Counted from the stretch's first letter, positions 51,386 to 64,000 are shown. The stretch: 64,000 nt of DNA from Paractinoplanes atraurantiacus (GCF_900215205.1 NZ_OBDY01000001.1:1-64000), one strand, 5' to 3'. Notes: generated from the letters alone by a model not told the origin. Numbers and translations: made by a program.

Positions 51386-54328
51386 TCAACATTGGCCGAA
51401 CCGGTCCGGCTCGTACCGGCACAGGTGGCCGGTGTGGACCGTTCGGTCGAGGTGGCGGCCGAAGGCGGGCAGAACCACTTCGATCCTCTTGATCGCGTCC
51501 CGTATACGGGCCGTCACCGCCTTACGCGCACGCTCGGCGTTGTCCGGCCCGAGCGGCCGCACTCCGCCGCCGGGCCGGGTCGCCCGGCGCAGCTCGGCGA
51601 CCAATTGCCGCTTCTCTTGATCATCGACCGATTCACCCAATCTTTTCCGGTACGCCGTCACGGCCGCCCGGTCGAGCACGGGCTCCTCGGCGATCCGGTC
51701 GTGGACCACGGGCCGCCCGGCCGCGGCCAGCTCCACCGCGGGCACGCCGGCGCCCGGCCGGCCCAGCAACACGGCCAGATCGTGCAGTCCCTTGGCGTCG
51801 CGCAGCACGGCGTCGTGACCCTGGTAGTGCAGCTCCCACAGGTCACCCCGCCGGCGCAGCGCCGCGTCCGGCGGCAGCGCCCGGCTGCTCTCCCGGGCCC
51901 AGAGCCGGGCCCCGAGTCGCGTGTGGACGGCATACGCCGCCGACAGCGACCGCCGGGCGGCCGCGACGTCGCCGAGCGCGGCCTGGAGCAGCCCGATCCG
52001 GTGGTCGTGCGCGCCCATGAAACAGACCAGCGCCCCGTTCACCGCGCAGCAGCCGGCCAACGGCAGCAGATCGGCCAGGAGCAGCTCACAGAGCGGCCGG
52101 TCGTTCAGCGCGATCGCGGACACGGCCAGCTCACCCGCGAATACCGACCACAGGTAGGACCGGTCGGCCCGCCAGTCTGGCAGCGCGAGCACGATGTCGG
52201 CCTCCCGCCGCGCCCCCGCGAGATCGCCGGCCCGGGCCCGGAAACCGGCGGCCACCGCGTGGGCGTGCGCGGGCGCGCCGATCCACCACCGCACCGCCTC
52301 GTCGGCGGTGCGGCGCAGCTCATCCGGGTTGCCGCGGGCCCGTACGACCTCGAGCCGCTGCGACATCCGCACGTTGCCGGTGTCGCTGTCACCGACCGCC
52401 TCACCGAGCGCGGCCGCCTCCTCGACCAGCCGTTCGCCACCGTCCAGGTCGCCGTCGAGCAAGGCCAGCGCGGCCCGGCGGATGCGCAGGAAGTAGTCGT
52501 GCCGGGGCTGGCGCAGCCGCTCGGTCACATAGGCGTACTCGGCGAAGGCGGCCCGGAAGGCGGCCGAGCCGTTCTCCAGGTGGGCGTTGGCCGAGAGCAG
52601 CAGCGCCTGCGCATGCCGCTCCTCGTCACCGGCCTGCCGGGCCGCGTGCGCGATCTCGGCGGCGATCCCGGCCCGCTCGCCCCCGGTACCCGGCGTCCAC
52701 AGCGTGTCGTGACGGGCCAGCAGACAACCGGCCAGCGTGGCCGGATCACCGAGGCGCCGGGCGATGAGCACGGCCCGCTCCGCGTACGGTCCGGCCCGCG
52801 GCCGATCCCCCGGCACCGAATGCTGAAGCTGCCGGGCCAGGGCCGCGGTGACCTGGGCCTCCGCCGGTGTCCCGCGCCCGTCGAGCGCCGCCCGGGCGGT
52901 CTCCAGGGCGGCGATGAGCTCGGTGCGGGGCATGGCGAACCGGGCCCCGATGGCGTCCAGTCCCAACGCCACCCGCCCGAGCAGATCACCGTCGCCGCCG
53001 GCCCGCGTCCAGGCCTCGGCCAGCAGCTCCCGGGCCGCGTCCGTCTCACCGGCCCGCAGCCGCATCTCGGCCTCGCCGGTGAGCAGCCCCACCCGCTCGC
53101 CGACGGACAGCCGGCACCCGGCCCCGTCGACCGCCGTCCGAGCCCGGCGCAGATGCCCGGCCGCCTCGGCAAAGGCATAACGGCTGCCGTCCTCCGCCGC
53201 GGCGGCGATCGCCCAGGTCACCGCCGGCCCGGCCTCGCACCGCCCGACCGCCACCGCGAAGTGCCGAGCCAACTCGGCCGCGAAGACCGGCCCACCCCGC
53301 TCCTTCCGCCGCAGCAGGGCCCACCCTGCCCGCTCGTGCAGCTCGGCCCGTCGCCCCACCTCGATCCGCGCGTAGACCGTCTCCCGATAGAGATCGTGCG
53401 CGAATTTCGCCGGCGACCCGGTCAGCACGCCGGCCGCGGCGGCGTGGGCGGTTGCCGCGCCGATTGCGGCCGGCGGCTCGTCGAGCATGTCGGCCAGGAC
53501 GTCGGGGCGCAGCTCCGGGCCCGCCACCGCGGCGGCGTCCAGCAGGCGGGCACAGTCCGCGGTGAGGCGGGCCAGGCGGCGGCCGATGGCCTCGCGGACC
53601 GCGGCCGGTACGTCGTCGGGCGCGCCGCCGGACTCCAGCAGGCGGCACAGCTCGCGGGCGAAGAACGGGTGGCCGGCGCTGCGTTCGTGGACCACCGGCG
53701 CCCAGCGCGCGGCCGCGGCGGGGCCGGAGACGGCACGGACGAGATCGGCCACGTCGGACGGTGACAGCCCGGTCAGAGCGATCGGCTCGGCCGCGGTGGC
53801 CAGGTCGGCCAGCTCGGTGGCGGCGGCCGGGGGCAGCTCGTCCGGGCGGTAGGCGCCGATCAGCAACAGCGGACCGCCGCGCGCCTGCCGGGCCAGGAAC
53901 CGCAGCAGGCTTATCGACGACGGGTCGGCCCACTGGAGGTCGTCCAGGACGACCACTGGCGGGCCGGACCGGGCCTCGGCGTCGAGCAGAGCGCTGACCG
54001 CGGCGAAGACGGCCGCCGGGGAGTCGGACGCCGGTGGGGCCGGACCGCCCCGGACGGCCGCGAGCCGGGGATCGTCGCTGGTGGGCAGGGAGCTCAGGGC
54101 CTGCGTCCACGGCCACCAGGCCGGGGCCCGTTCGTCGTCCCAGCAGGTGCCCCACAGCACCTGGCCCACCTCGGCCGTGAAACGGCTCAGCAGCGCGGTC
54201 TTGCCGATCCCGGCCTCGCCGGTGACCAGCGCCAACTCCGCGCGGCGAGGGTGGGTACCGCGGCGGCAGGCCCGGTGGGCGGCCAGCAGCCGGGCCAGCG
54301 GCTCGCCGCGGCCGATGAACGGCGTCAC
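51386..54328 (-). CDS. Large MalT/LuxR-type AAA (STAND) regulator
   Basis: 980 aa from the GTG at 54328 (frame open from ATG 54397; the extra 23 residues are encoded by operator-like repeats). An N-terminal AAA ATPase (about 1-280) has FIGRGEPLARLL, P-loop GEAGIGKTAL and Walker B VVVLDDLQWADPS. A long helical/TPR region follows. There is no LuxR helix-turn-helix at the end; the last 170 residues instead form a domain starting LWELHYQGHDAVLRDAKGLHDLAVLL and containing AERARKAVTARIRDAIKRIEVVLPAFGRHL, seen in actinobacterial relatives and probably the DNA-binding or effector part. Divergent from a methyltransferase gene, its likely target. Confidence 0.85.
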   Translation of the reverse strand: MTPFIGRGEPLARLLAAHRACRRGTHPRRAELALVTGEAGIGKTALLSRFTAEVGQVLWGTCWDDERAPAWWPWTQALSSLPTSDDPRLAAVRGGPAPPASDSPAAVFAAVSALLDAEARSGPPVVVLDDLQWADPSSISLLRFLARQARGGPLLLIGAYRPDELPPAAATELADLATAAEPIALTGLSPSDVADLVRAVSGPAAAARWAPVVHERSAGHPFFARELCRLLESGGAPDDVPAAVREAIGRRLARLTADCARLLDAAAVAGPELRPDVLADMLDEPPAAIGAATAHAAAAGVLTGSPAKFAHDLYRETVYARIEVGRRAELHERAGWALLRRKERGGPVFAAELARHFAVAVGRCEAGPAVTWAIAAAAEDGSRYAFAEAAGHLRRARTAVDGAGCRLSVGERVGLLTGEAEMRLRAGETDAARELLAEAWTRAGGDGDLLGRVALGLDAIGARFAMPRTELIAALETARAALDGRGTPAEAQVTAALARQLQHSVPGDRPRAGPYAERAVLIARRLGDPATLAGCLLARHDTLWTPGTGGERAGIAAEIAHAARQAGDEERHAQALLLSANAHLENGSAAFRAAFAEYAYVTERLRQPRHDYFLRIRRAALALLDGDLDGGERLVEEAAALGEAVGDSDTGNVRMSQRLEVVRARGNPDELRRTADEAVRWWIGAPAHAHAVAAGFRARAGDLAGARREADIVLALPDWRADRSYLWSVFAGELAVSAIALNDRPLCELLLADLLPLAGCCAVNGALVCFMGAHDHRIGLLQAALGDVAAARRSLSAAYAVHTRLGARLWARESSRALPPDAALRRRGDLWELHYQGHDAVLRDAKGLHDLAVLLGRPGAGVPAVELAAAGRPVVHDRIAEEPVLDRAAVTAYRKRLGESVDDQEKRQLVAELRRATRPGGGVRPLGPDNAERARKAVTARIRDAIKRIEVVLPAFGRHLDRTVHTGHLCRYEPDRFGQC

Positions 54329-54356
54329 CAGCGCATTCTGGCTGTTGTGGAAGGTG

Positions 54357-54392
54357 CCAGACCGGTTCTGGCGGACATCCGACCGGATCTGG
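54357..54392. promoter_or_regulatory. Tandem operator-like repeats between regulator and methyltransferase
   Basis: CCAGACCGGTTCTGG (54357-54371, inverted arms CCAGA and TCTGG) and TCCGACCGGATCTGG (54378-54392) are offset by 21 bp, two helical turns. A related CCAG-N6-CTGG lies at 54328-54341. The arrangement fits cooperative binding of a dimeric regulator, most simply the adjacent ATPase. The region is also open in the regulator's frame. Confidence 0.5.
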
Positions 54393-54426
54393 CGCATAGA
54401 GGGTGAGGAGACCTGGGAGGTCAGAC

Positions 54427-55266
54427 ATGTTCGATCCGGATCGTTACAAGAGCACCACCCGGCAGCAGTGGGAGGAGGCCGCCGAGGCCTGGCACCGGTG
54501 GGGGCCGGTCATCGACGACTGGCTCGGCGCCGCCACCGACCGGATGCTCGACGCCGCCGCCATCGGCACCGGTGACCGCGTGCTTGATGTCGCGGCCGGC
54601 GCCGGCGGGCAGACCGCGGCCGCCGCGCGCCGGGCCGGGCCCACCGGTCACGTGCTCGCCACCGACATCTCGCCGTCGCTGCTGCAATACGTCGCCAAGC
54701 TGGGACTGGCCACTGTCGAGACCCGCGAGATGGACGGTGAGCATCTCGACGTGGAGCCCGGCACGTACGACGCCGTGATCTCGCGCGTCGGTCTCATCTA
54801 CTTCCCGGACCAGCGGGCCGCGCTGGCCGGCATGCACGCCGCGCTGCGCCCGGGCGGGCGGCTCGCGGCGGTCGTCTACTCGACCGCCGAGCGCAACGGG
54901 TTCTTCGCCGTCCCGGTCGGGATCATCCGGCGCCGCGCTCAGCTGCCGCCGCCGCAGCCCGGCCAGCCGGGGCCGTTCAGCCTCGGCGGACCGGGCGTGG
55001 CCGAGCGGCTGTTCACCGACGCCGGCTTCCACGATGTGCGGGTCGAGGCGGTGCCGTCGCCGCTGCGCCTGGCGAGCGCGGCCGAGTGTGTCCGCTTCGA
55101 GCGCGAGTCGTTCGGCGCGCTGCATCAGATGCTCGGCTCCCTGTCGGCGGCCGAACGGGACGCGGCCTGGGCCGAGATCGAGCAAGAGCTGCGCGGCTTC
55201 GAAGGACCGGACGGCTTCACCGGCCCGTGCGAAATGGTGGTGGTGAGCGGCGTGAGGCAATCGTAA
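54427..55266 (+). CDS. Class I SAM-dependent methyltransferase
   Basis: 279 aa from the ATG at 54427 (GGGAGG seven bases upstream). Motif I is VLDVAAGAGGQTAAAARRAG, followed by ATDISPSLLQYV (motif II region) and YDAVISRVGLIYFPDQRAALAGMHAALRPGGRLAAVVY. This is the UbiE/Coq5-like fold. The methyl acceptor is unknown. Divergent from the ATPase regulator with operator-like repeats in between, so its expression is probably controlled by it. Confidence 0.92.
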   Translation: MFDPDRYKSTTRQQWEEAAEAWHRWGPVIDDWLGAATDRMLDAAAIGTGDRVLDVAAGAGGQTAAAARRAGPTGHVLATDISPSLLQYVAKLGLATVETREMDGEHLDVEPGTYDAVISRVGLIYFPDQRAALAGMHAALRPGGRLAAVVYSTAERNGFFAVPVGIIRRRAQLPPPQPGQPGPFSLGGPGVAERLFTDAGFHDVRVEAVPSPLRLASAAECVRFERESFGALHQMLGSLSAAERDAAWAEIEQELRGFEGPDGFTGPCEMVVVSGVRQS

Positions 55267-55348
55267 TGATCTAGGCATCGGGGCTTAACCGGTTCAGAGT
55301 GGACTGTCGGCCACATCAACACCCTTCGCTCCTTGAGGAAGGAGACTC

Positions 55349-59277
<3,929 letters not shown>

Positions 59278-61275
59278 TCAGCGCAGGCCGTTGCGGATCG
59301 CCACCTTGATCAGAAGATCGGGGTCGTCGCTGATGATGCCGTCCACCCCGAGGTCGATCACCCGCTGCATGACGACAGGGTCATTGACGGTGTACGGGAC
59401 GACCTTCAGGCCGAAGCGCTTCTGGAGAACCGAGACCACGGGCCCGTGGAAGCACGCCGGGTTCGTCCGCAGGTACCAGTCTTCGCCGGGGTTGGCGAGC
59501 TGGTTCGGATCGTGCACCTGCCAGTTCGCCGAGACGGTGCTCGCGCCGGCCGCCCGGGTCAGCGCGCCCAGATCGCGGTAACGCCACCAGTCCAGGCCGC
59601 CGGTCCACGGGCTCTTGACCCGCGGGTCGTCGTAGACCGCGCGCAGCGAGCACTCGTCGGCGAGAGAAGCACACTCGGCCGGTCCGTACTGCCAGACCAG
59701 CGCGACCGTCTCGATCCGCCGGTCGAGCGCGCGGGCCAGCCGGAGGGTGCGCCAATCGAACGACTGGACGGTCACGCGCTGGACGAAACCGGCGTCCTGG
59801 ATCGCCCGGACCAGCTTGCGGGTGAAGACCGGGTAGGCCTCGGTGTCGTTCACCAGCGGGCTGATCTTCGTCTCGATGTTCATTCGGACGTCGCCGCGGC
59901 CACTTGCCTTGACCAGCGCGAACAGCTCGTCGAGGGTGGGGATGGGCGCACCGCAGTCGATCGTCTTGATCTGCTTGAGGCTCAAATCATGGACGAGCTT
60001 TCCGACGTACGGGAATTCCGGGTCGTTCGCGGAAGCAGGCGCGGTGTCCCGGCAGTGCGAGCCGTTGATCGCGCGGTCGTGCAGGACCACCAGCGTGCCG
60101 TCCTGCGTGACGCCGGTGTCGAGCTCCAGCGTCGAGATCGCCGGGTTGGCCAGCGAATGCGCGAAGGCCGGCAGCGTGTTCTCCGGGTGGGTCGCCCGGC
60201 CACCACGATGCGCCTGGACGTCGAACGGTGACGCGTACGGCCGAGGCAGTTTGAAGCCCTTCCGGGCGAGCAGCGTCCGCAAGCGGTCGGGATAGTCGGT
60301 GATCAGGCCGTCGACGCCGTCGTCGATGAGCTTGGTCATCGTGGGGACATCGTCGACGGTCCAGGGCACGACCTTGATGCCGTACGCGTGCGCGTGCCGC
60401 ACCATCTCGCGGGTCACATACGGCTTGTACGCGGGATCGGTGACCGTGCCGTTCTGCGGGAAGCCGTGCACCGGCGAGAAGGCGCTCGCGCCGAAGCTCT
60501 TGATCGCCCGGATCGGGTCGCCGCCGAAGTCGTCGATGTCGATGCCGCCCAGCCACGGCGACGCGCCCGGCTGCCCGGTCTGCAGGAAGTCGTAGTTGGT
60601 CAGCGCGACCAGCGGCAGCCGGGGCTCGATCTGGCGCATCCGTTTCAGCGCGCCCCAGTCGAAGCTCTGGATGGTGACCTGGCGCAGCAGACCGGCCCGG
60701 CGGATCTCGGCCGCGGTGACCCGCACGAACTGCTCGCGCGGGGCGGTCTCGGCGGGCGCGCCGGCCTCGACCTTGGTCTCCACGTTGAGCGTGACGCCGT
60801 CCGCGCGGTAGCGCTTGACCAGCGCGAACACCTCGCTCAGGAGCGGCATCCGGGCGCCCGGCACGGCGAGCTGGCCGGGTTTGTCGGTGAGCGTCTTCGA
60901 GCCGCAGTCCAGGGTGCGGACCTGGGCCAGGGTGAGTGTGTTGACGTATTTGCCGACATACGGGAATTCGGGATCGTTCTTGTAGGCCGGCGCGGTGTCG
61001 GTGCATTTGGTGCCGGTGACCCGCCGGTCGTGGGTGACGACGGCCCGGCCGTCCTCGGTGATCTGCACGTCCAGCTCGAGCGTGCTGACGCCGAGCTGCA
61101 GCGCGTGGCCGAACGAGGCCAGGGTGTTCTCCACGCGCAGCCCGAGGCCGCCGCGGTGGGCCTGGAGGTCGAAGCTCCGGTTGTGGGCCGCCGCCGGTGT
61201 CACGCCGATGAAGGTGCCGCCGACCAGGACGCCGGCCGCCAGAAGCGCTGTCGCTTTTCGGTGATGAGGCCACAT
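59278..61275 (-). CDS. Secreted double-domain glycerophosphodiester phosphodiesterase
   Basis: 665 aa with a signal peptide (cleavage near AAA-HN). Two GDPD domains in tandem: residues about 36-345 (FDLQAHRGGLGLRVENTLASF, LELDVQITEDGRAVVTHDR) and 355-660 (FDVQAHRGGRATHPENTLPAF, LELDTGVTQDGTLVVLHDR). Each has the HR, E-N, E-x-D and H-D catalytic residues, although the second has LELDTG for LELDVQ. Even the linker block DPEFPYVGK is duplicated. It releases glycerol-3-phosphate from deacylated phospholipids outside the cell, giving phosphate and carbon. Normal GDPDs have one domain of about 300-350 residues. Confidence 0.94.
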   Translation of the reverse strand: MWPHHRKATALLAAGVLVGGTFIGVTPAAAHNRSFDLQAHRGGLGLRVENTLASFGHALQLGVSTLELDVQITEDGRAVVTHDRRVTGTKCTDTAPAYKNDPEFPYVGKYVNTLTLAQVRTLDCGSKTLTDKPGQLAVPGARMPLLSEVFALVKRYRADGVTLNVETKVEAGAPAETAPREQFVRVTAAEIRRAGLLRQVTIQSFDWGALKRMRQIEPRLPLVALTNYDFLQTGQPGASPWLGGIDIDDFGGDPIRAIKSFGASAFSPVHGFPQNGTVTDPAYKPYVTREMVRHAHAYGIKVVPWTVDDVPTMTKLIDDGVDGLITDYPDRLRTLLARKGFKLPRPYASPFDVQAHRGGRATHPENTLPAFAHSLANPAISTLELDTGVTQDGTLVVLHDRAINGSHCRDTAPASANDPEFPYVGKLVHDLSLKQIKTIDCGAPIPTLDELFALVKASGRGDVRMNIETKISPLVNDTEAYPVFTRKLVRAIQDAGFVQRVTVQSFDWRTLRLARALDRRIETVALVWQYGPAECASLADECSLRAVYDDPRVKSPWTGGLDWWRYRDLGALTRAAGASTVSANWQVHDPNQLANPGEDWYLRTNPACFHGPVVSVLQKRFGLKVVPYTVNDPVVMQRVIDLGVDGIISDDPDLLIKVAIRNGLR

Positions 61276-61315
61276 GGGGCCAGCCTTCGCCCCGCGGGAA
61301 AGCGCAACGAGACAT

Positions 61316-62377
61316 TTAAGTGAAGCGATGGCTACGGCCGGCCGCCAGGACGGCGAGGGCCGTGGTCAGGGGCACCGAGGCGACCAGGCCGATCGTGCCG
61401 ACCGCGCTGCGCAGGATCTCCTGGGCCAGGAGCTCGCCGGTCAGCAGGTCGCCGGCCGGCTGGGTACCGGTGGAGAACAGCAGCAACAGCGGGAGCGAGG
61501 CGCCGGCGTACGCGAGAACGATGGTGTTGACCGCCGATCCGACATGCGCCCGGCCGACCCTGATCGCCGCCCGGTAGAGCGCCCACCCCGACGCGCCGGC
61601 GGACATCTCGGCGACCGTCACGGCCTGGGTGACCGTCACGTCGTCGAGCACGCCGAGCGCGCCGATGACGATCCCGGCCAGCAGCAGGCCGCGCATGTCG
61701 ATGCCGCCCAGGGTGGCCGACAGGAACGCGTCGTCGTCGGTGGCGACGCCGGTCAGATGCAGGGCGGCGGTGAAGCCGGCGCCGAGCAGGCCGGTCAGGA
61801 CCAGGCTGGCCAGCGTGCCGGCGACCGCGACCGACGTGTGGGTGCTGATGCCGTGTGTCAGATAGAGCGCGGCGAACATGATGGCCGAGGCGCCGACGAC
61901 CGCGACCAGCAGCGGCGGTGAGCCGTCGAGGATCGCCGGGATGATGAAGAGCAGCAGCACCGCGAAACTGACGGCCAGGCCGGCGAGTGAGGTGAGCCCG
62001 CGCCATCGCCCGAAGGCCAGGATCACCGCGACCGTCAGCGCGAGCATCCCGATCATCGGGGTGCTCCGCTGGTGGTCGACGATCGCGTAGTCGGGGCCGG
62101 TGTGCAGCAGGACCACTTGGTCGCCGACGCGGACTTTCTTGCCGATTTCCGCGCTGGTCTCGGTGCCGTCGTCGAGGCGTACGGTCGCCCGGCCGTCGAT
62201 CGCCGTAACGGTGCCCTCGACGCGGTTGTTCTCGCTGGTGGGCGGCGTCGTGCGGGCCGGCCAGAGCACGATCATCGCGATCAGAGTGGCGATCGCGGCC
62301 GGTATGAGGATGGCCGCGATGGCCCGCCGGGACATCTCGGGAAGCTGATCGTGTGAATGCGCGTGTCGGCCGGCCAC
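61316..62377 (-). CDS. YibE/F-like polytopic membrane protein
   Basis: 353 aa. A short His-rich N-terminus (MAGRHAHSHD) and first helix are followed by a small external beta domain (VEGTVTAIDGRATVRLDDGTETSAEIGKKVRVGDQVVLL) and about seven further helices, matching the YibE/F family. Conserved YLTHGISTHTSVAVAGT, GVLDDVTVTQAVTVAEM and GRAHVGSAVNTIVLAYAGASLPLLLLFS are visible. Function not established. Same strand as the GDPD gene, 40 bp upstream of it. Confidence 0.9.
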   Translation of the reverse strand: MAGRHAHSHDQLPEMSRRAIAAILIPAAIATLIAMIVLWPARTTPPTSENNRVEGTVTAIDGRATVRLDDGTETSAEIGKKVRVGDQVVLLHTGPDYAIVDHQRSTPMIGMLALTVAVILAFGRWRGLTSLAGLAVSFAVLLLFIIPAILDGSPPLLVAVVGASAIMFAALYLTHGISTHTSVAVAGTLASLVLTGLLGAGFTAALHLTGVATDDDAFLSATLGGIDMRGLLLAGIVIGALGVLDDVTVTQAVTVAEMSAGASGWALYRAAIRVGRAHVGSAVNTIVLAYAGASLPLLLLFSTGTQPAGDLLTGELLAQEILRSAVGTIGLVASVPLTTALAVLAAGRSHRFT

Positions 62378-62480
62378 GGCGCAAGATTAGCGGCCGGGAT
62401 ACATGCGCAATTGCTTATATCAGTGCTCAATCAACGACAGAGGGATTGACAAATCTGTTTTATTCATGCGCAAACGAGAA

Positions 62481-62500
62481 TGAGTGATTGACTCATCACT
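62481..62500. promoter_or_regulatory. Overlapping inverted repeats upstream of the decarboxylase gene
   Basis: AGTGAT-TGACTC-ATCACT (62483-62500) contains a 6-bp inverted repeat; TGAGT-N5-ACTCA (62481-62495) overlaps it. The region 62400-62520 is AT-rich relative to the window and has TTGACA at 62447-62452. Likely the control region of the downstream gene. Confidence 0.4.
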
Positions 62501-62529
62501 GCGGGTATAGAAACCGTTCCGATCATCGG

Positions 62530-62548
62530 TTAGGTTGGGAAAACCGCC
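62530..62548. promoter_or_regulatory. Degenerate iron-box-like site
   Basis: TTAGGTTGGGAAAACCGCC matches TTAGGTTAGSCTAACCTAA at about 13 of 19 positions, with the left half perfect. It lies just before the ribosome-binding site of the decarboxylase gene, where bound repressor would block elongation. Weaker than the site at 25051. Confidence 0.35.
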
Positions 62549-62566
62549 AAGCGGGAGGTCGCCATT

Positions 62567-64000
62567 GTGCCCGATCTGAATCCGCTCTATCTGACCCCCA
62601 GAATCGAACCGGTCGCCCGATCCGTTCTCGACGATTCGGAGCTGCTGAGGCAGTTGGTGGACGGCCTCGGATCACCACTCAACATCGTCCTTCCCGACCT
62701 GCTCGAAGCAAATGTCGAGGCCTTTCGGGAGTCCTATCGTCATCACCGGTTGCGTGGCCGCGTCTACTTCGCACACAAGGCGAACCGGTCGGCCGCCCTG
62801 CTGAGGCGGCTCGCCGCCATCGGGGACGCCGGCGCCGACGTGGCCTCCCTGGCCGAATTGCAGCACGCGCTCGGCGCCGGATTCGGCCCCGAGCGCATCA
62901 TGGCCACCGGCCCGAAGAGCCGCGAGTTCCTCTGGCTGGCCGCCCGCACCGGCGTCATCGTGAACGCCGACTCCCTCGGCGAGCTCACCGACCTGGCCGC
63001 GCTCGTCGCCGAGCACCGCCTTCCCCGGGTGCGGGTGATGGTGCGCCTGTCCGAGTTCGCGTCGCAGGGGGTCCAGGTGATCAGCCGGCGCAGCCGCTTC
63101 GGCGTGCCCGCCGGCGGTCTCGGCGAGGTGCTCGACCTGCTGGAGAAACACCGCGAGGAGCTGGAGCCAGTCGGCGTCGCCTATCACCTCGACACCATCG
63201 GCTGGCCCGAGAAGGCGATCGCCCTGGAGGGCTGCCTGGCCGCCCTCGAGGAGTGCCGGTCGCGCGGGCTGGAGGTGCGCTCGGTCGACATCGGCGGCGG
63301 GTTCGGCGTCAACTATCTGGCCGACGGCGCGCAGTGGGAGCGGTACACGTCCGAGCTGGCCCAGGCCGTGCTCGGCCGGCGCGAGCCGATGACCTGGAAC
63401 GGGCACGGATACGGGCTGCGCAACGAGGCCGGGACCCTGCGCGGGGTGCTGGGGCTCTACCCCTCGTACCGGCCGGTCTCCGGTCCCGGATATCTCGACC
63501 AGCTGCTCGAGGCGCACGCGCCGGGGCTGCGGCGGCCGCTCGGGTCGCTGTTGCTCGACACCATGTACGACCTGGACATCGAGCCCGGGCGGGCGCTGCT
63601 CGACCAGTGCGGCATCGTCCTGGCCCGGGTGCTCGAGGTGCGCGATTCGGTGATCCGGCTCGATTGCAACGCCCGCGATGTGAGCCTGGAGGAACACGGC
63701 GTCCTGATGGATCCGCTGGTCATCACTGCCGACAAATCGGATACGGCCAAAGCCTTCTATCTTTTCGGCAACCTGTGCCTCGAGGCCGACCTGATCACCC
63801 GCCGCCAGGTGTTCCTCCCGACGACGCCACGGGCGGGCGACCTGCTCGCCTTCGTGAACACCGCCGGCTACTTCATGGACTTCAGCGCCACGCAGGCCCT
63901 GCACCAGCCGATCGGCCGCAAGGTGGCGGTCTACCGCGACGGCGGCGCCTGGCGCTGGTGCCTCGACGAGCAGTACTGGCCCGTCCACCCGCGCGCGGAG
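62567..64000 (+). CDS. Y4yA-family PLP-dependent decarboxylase (partial)
   Basis: At least 478 codons; the frame is still open at the window end, so the gene is truncated by the window edge. GTG start with GGGAGGT at 62553-62559. It is a fold-type III PLP enzyme: the PLP lysine is Lys71 (VYFAHKANRSAAL), and SRFGVPAGGL, AYHLDTIG, VDIGGGFGVNY and GPLLLDTMYDL-like segments are typical of DapDC/ornithine decarboxylase relatives. Y4yA-type enzymes occur in siderophore and other specialised metabolite pathways. An iron-box-like sequence upstream and the AT-rich control region support regulation; the exact substrate is unknown. Confidence 0.88.
   Translation, partial: MPDLNPLYLTPRIEPVARSVLDDSELLRQLVDGLGSPLNIVLPDLLEANVEAFRESYRHHRLRGRVYFAHKANRSAALLRRLAAIGDAGADVASLAELQHALGAGFGPERIMATGPKSREFLWLAARTGVIVNADSLGELTDLAALVAEHRLPRVRVMVRLSEFASQGVQVISRRSRFGVPAGGLGEVLDLLEKHREELEPVGVAYHLDTIGWPEKAIALEGCLAALEECRSRGLEVRSVDIGGGFGVNYLADGAQWERYTSELAQAVLGRREPMTWNGHGYGLRNEAGTLRGVLGLYPSYRPVSGPGYLDQLLEAHAPGLRRPLGSLLLDTMYDLDIEPGRALLDQCGIVLARVLEVRDSVIRLDCNARDVSLEEHGVLMDPLVITADKSDTAKAFYLFGNLCLEADLITRRQVFLPTTPRAGDLLAFVNTAGYFMDFSATQALHQPIGRKVAVYRDGGAWRWCLDEQYWPVHPRAE

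Noticed and set aside
49448..53764. A 1438-codon open frame on the plus strand
   Set aside because: It spans the antisense of three separate minus-strand genes and shows only low-complexity Arg/Gly/Val sequence.
54403..54426. Upstream GTG start for the methyltransferase
   Set aside because: The ribosome-binding site GGGAGG fits the ATG at 54427, and the earlier codons lie in the operator region.

Overview
The window is 64 kb of very GC-rich DNA with GTG and TTG starts, vegetative -10 boxes of the TANNNT type, apparent leaderless genes, lipoproteins, ECF sigma factors, an iron box of the DmdR/IdeR type and a very large share of exported proteins. This points to a soil actinomycete. Gene content (secreted Ig-like and propeller proteins, EACC1-caspase modules, NB-ARC regulators) suits Micromonosporaceae such as Actinoplanes, but the genus is inference. 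No rRNA, CRISPR array, insertion sequence or prophage was seen.

Layout. 0-11 kb: an ABC-2 permease, a secreted Ig-like protein, a secreted WD40 propeller, a large sugar-dehydrogenase/PKD exoprotein, an MMPL transporter, an RTX-like protein and a lipoprotein. 11-17 kb, signalling: a membrane Ser/Thr kinase, a receiver-GAF protein followed by a second GAF protein, a truncated HATPase relic, a SigE-family ECF sigma factor with its membrane partner, a TetR relic, and an HSL-type esterase divergent from an intact TetR regulator. 18-25 kb: a second Ig-like protein, tRNA-Arg and tRNA-Ser, an EcsC-like protein with a long disordered arm, a CPBP protease, a flavohaemoglobin and an XRE-peptide deformylase fusion. 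25-33.5 kb is the most accessory-looking stretch: an iron-box-controlled FhuF-like reductase; an EACC1 adaptor translationally coupled to a caspase-TM-pentapeptide effector; two head-to-head DUF4360 paralogues; a CMD/AhpD-like gene whose active-site loop is replaced by a Cys-His minisatellite, coupled to a DUF1801 gene; and an XRE-NB-ARC-TPR regulator that carries its own in-frame minisatellite. 33.5-51 kb: a 910-aa secreted Ig protein, a DHA2 drug exporter, a 1598-aa secreted nuclease/5'-nucleotidase, a NUDIX hydrolase and four tandem, translationally coupled secreted propeller paralogues. 51-64 kb: a large MalT-like ATPase regulator divergent from a methyltransferase across tandem operator-like repeats, a subtilase, an aldo/keto reductase, a double-domain GDPD, a YibE/F membrane protein and a Y4yA-type PLP decarboxylase that runs off the window end.

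How parts fit together. Phosphorus and carbon scavenging outside the cell is a theme (nuclease plus 5'-nucleotidase, double GDPD, sugar dehydrogenase, subtilase). Iron is a second (FhuF-like gene behind a good iron box, and a weaker box before the siderophore-type decarboxylase). The best candidates for an under-described system are the EACC1-caspase-pentapeptide pair, the neighbouring genes with in-frame minisatellites in functional domains, and the tandem exoprotein array with homogenised 3' ends. All functional statements come from reading motifs by eye; no database search was possible.
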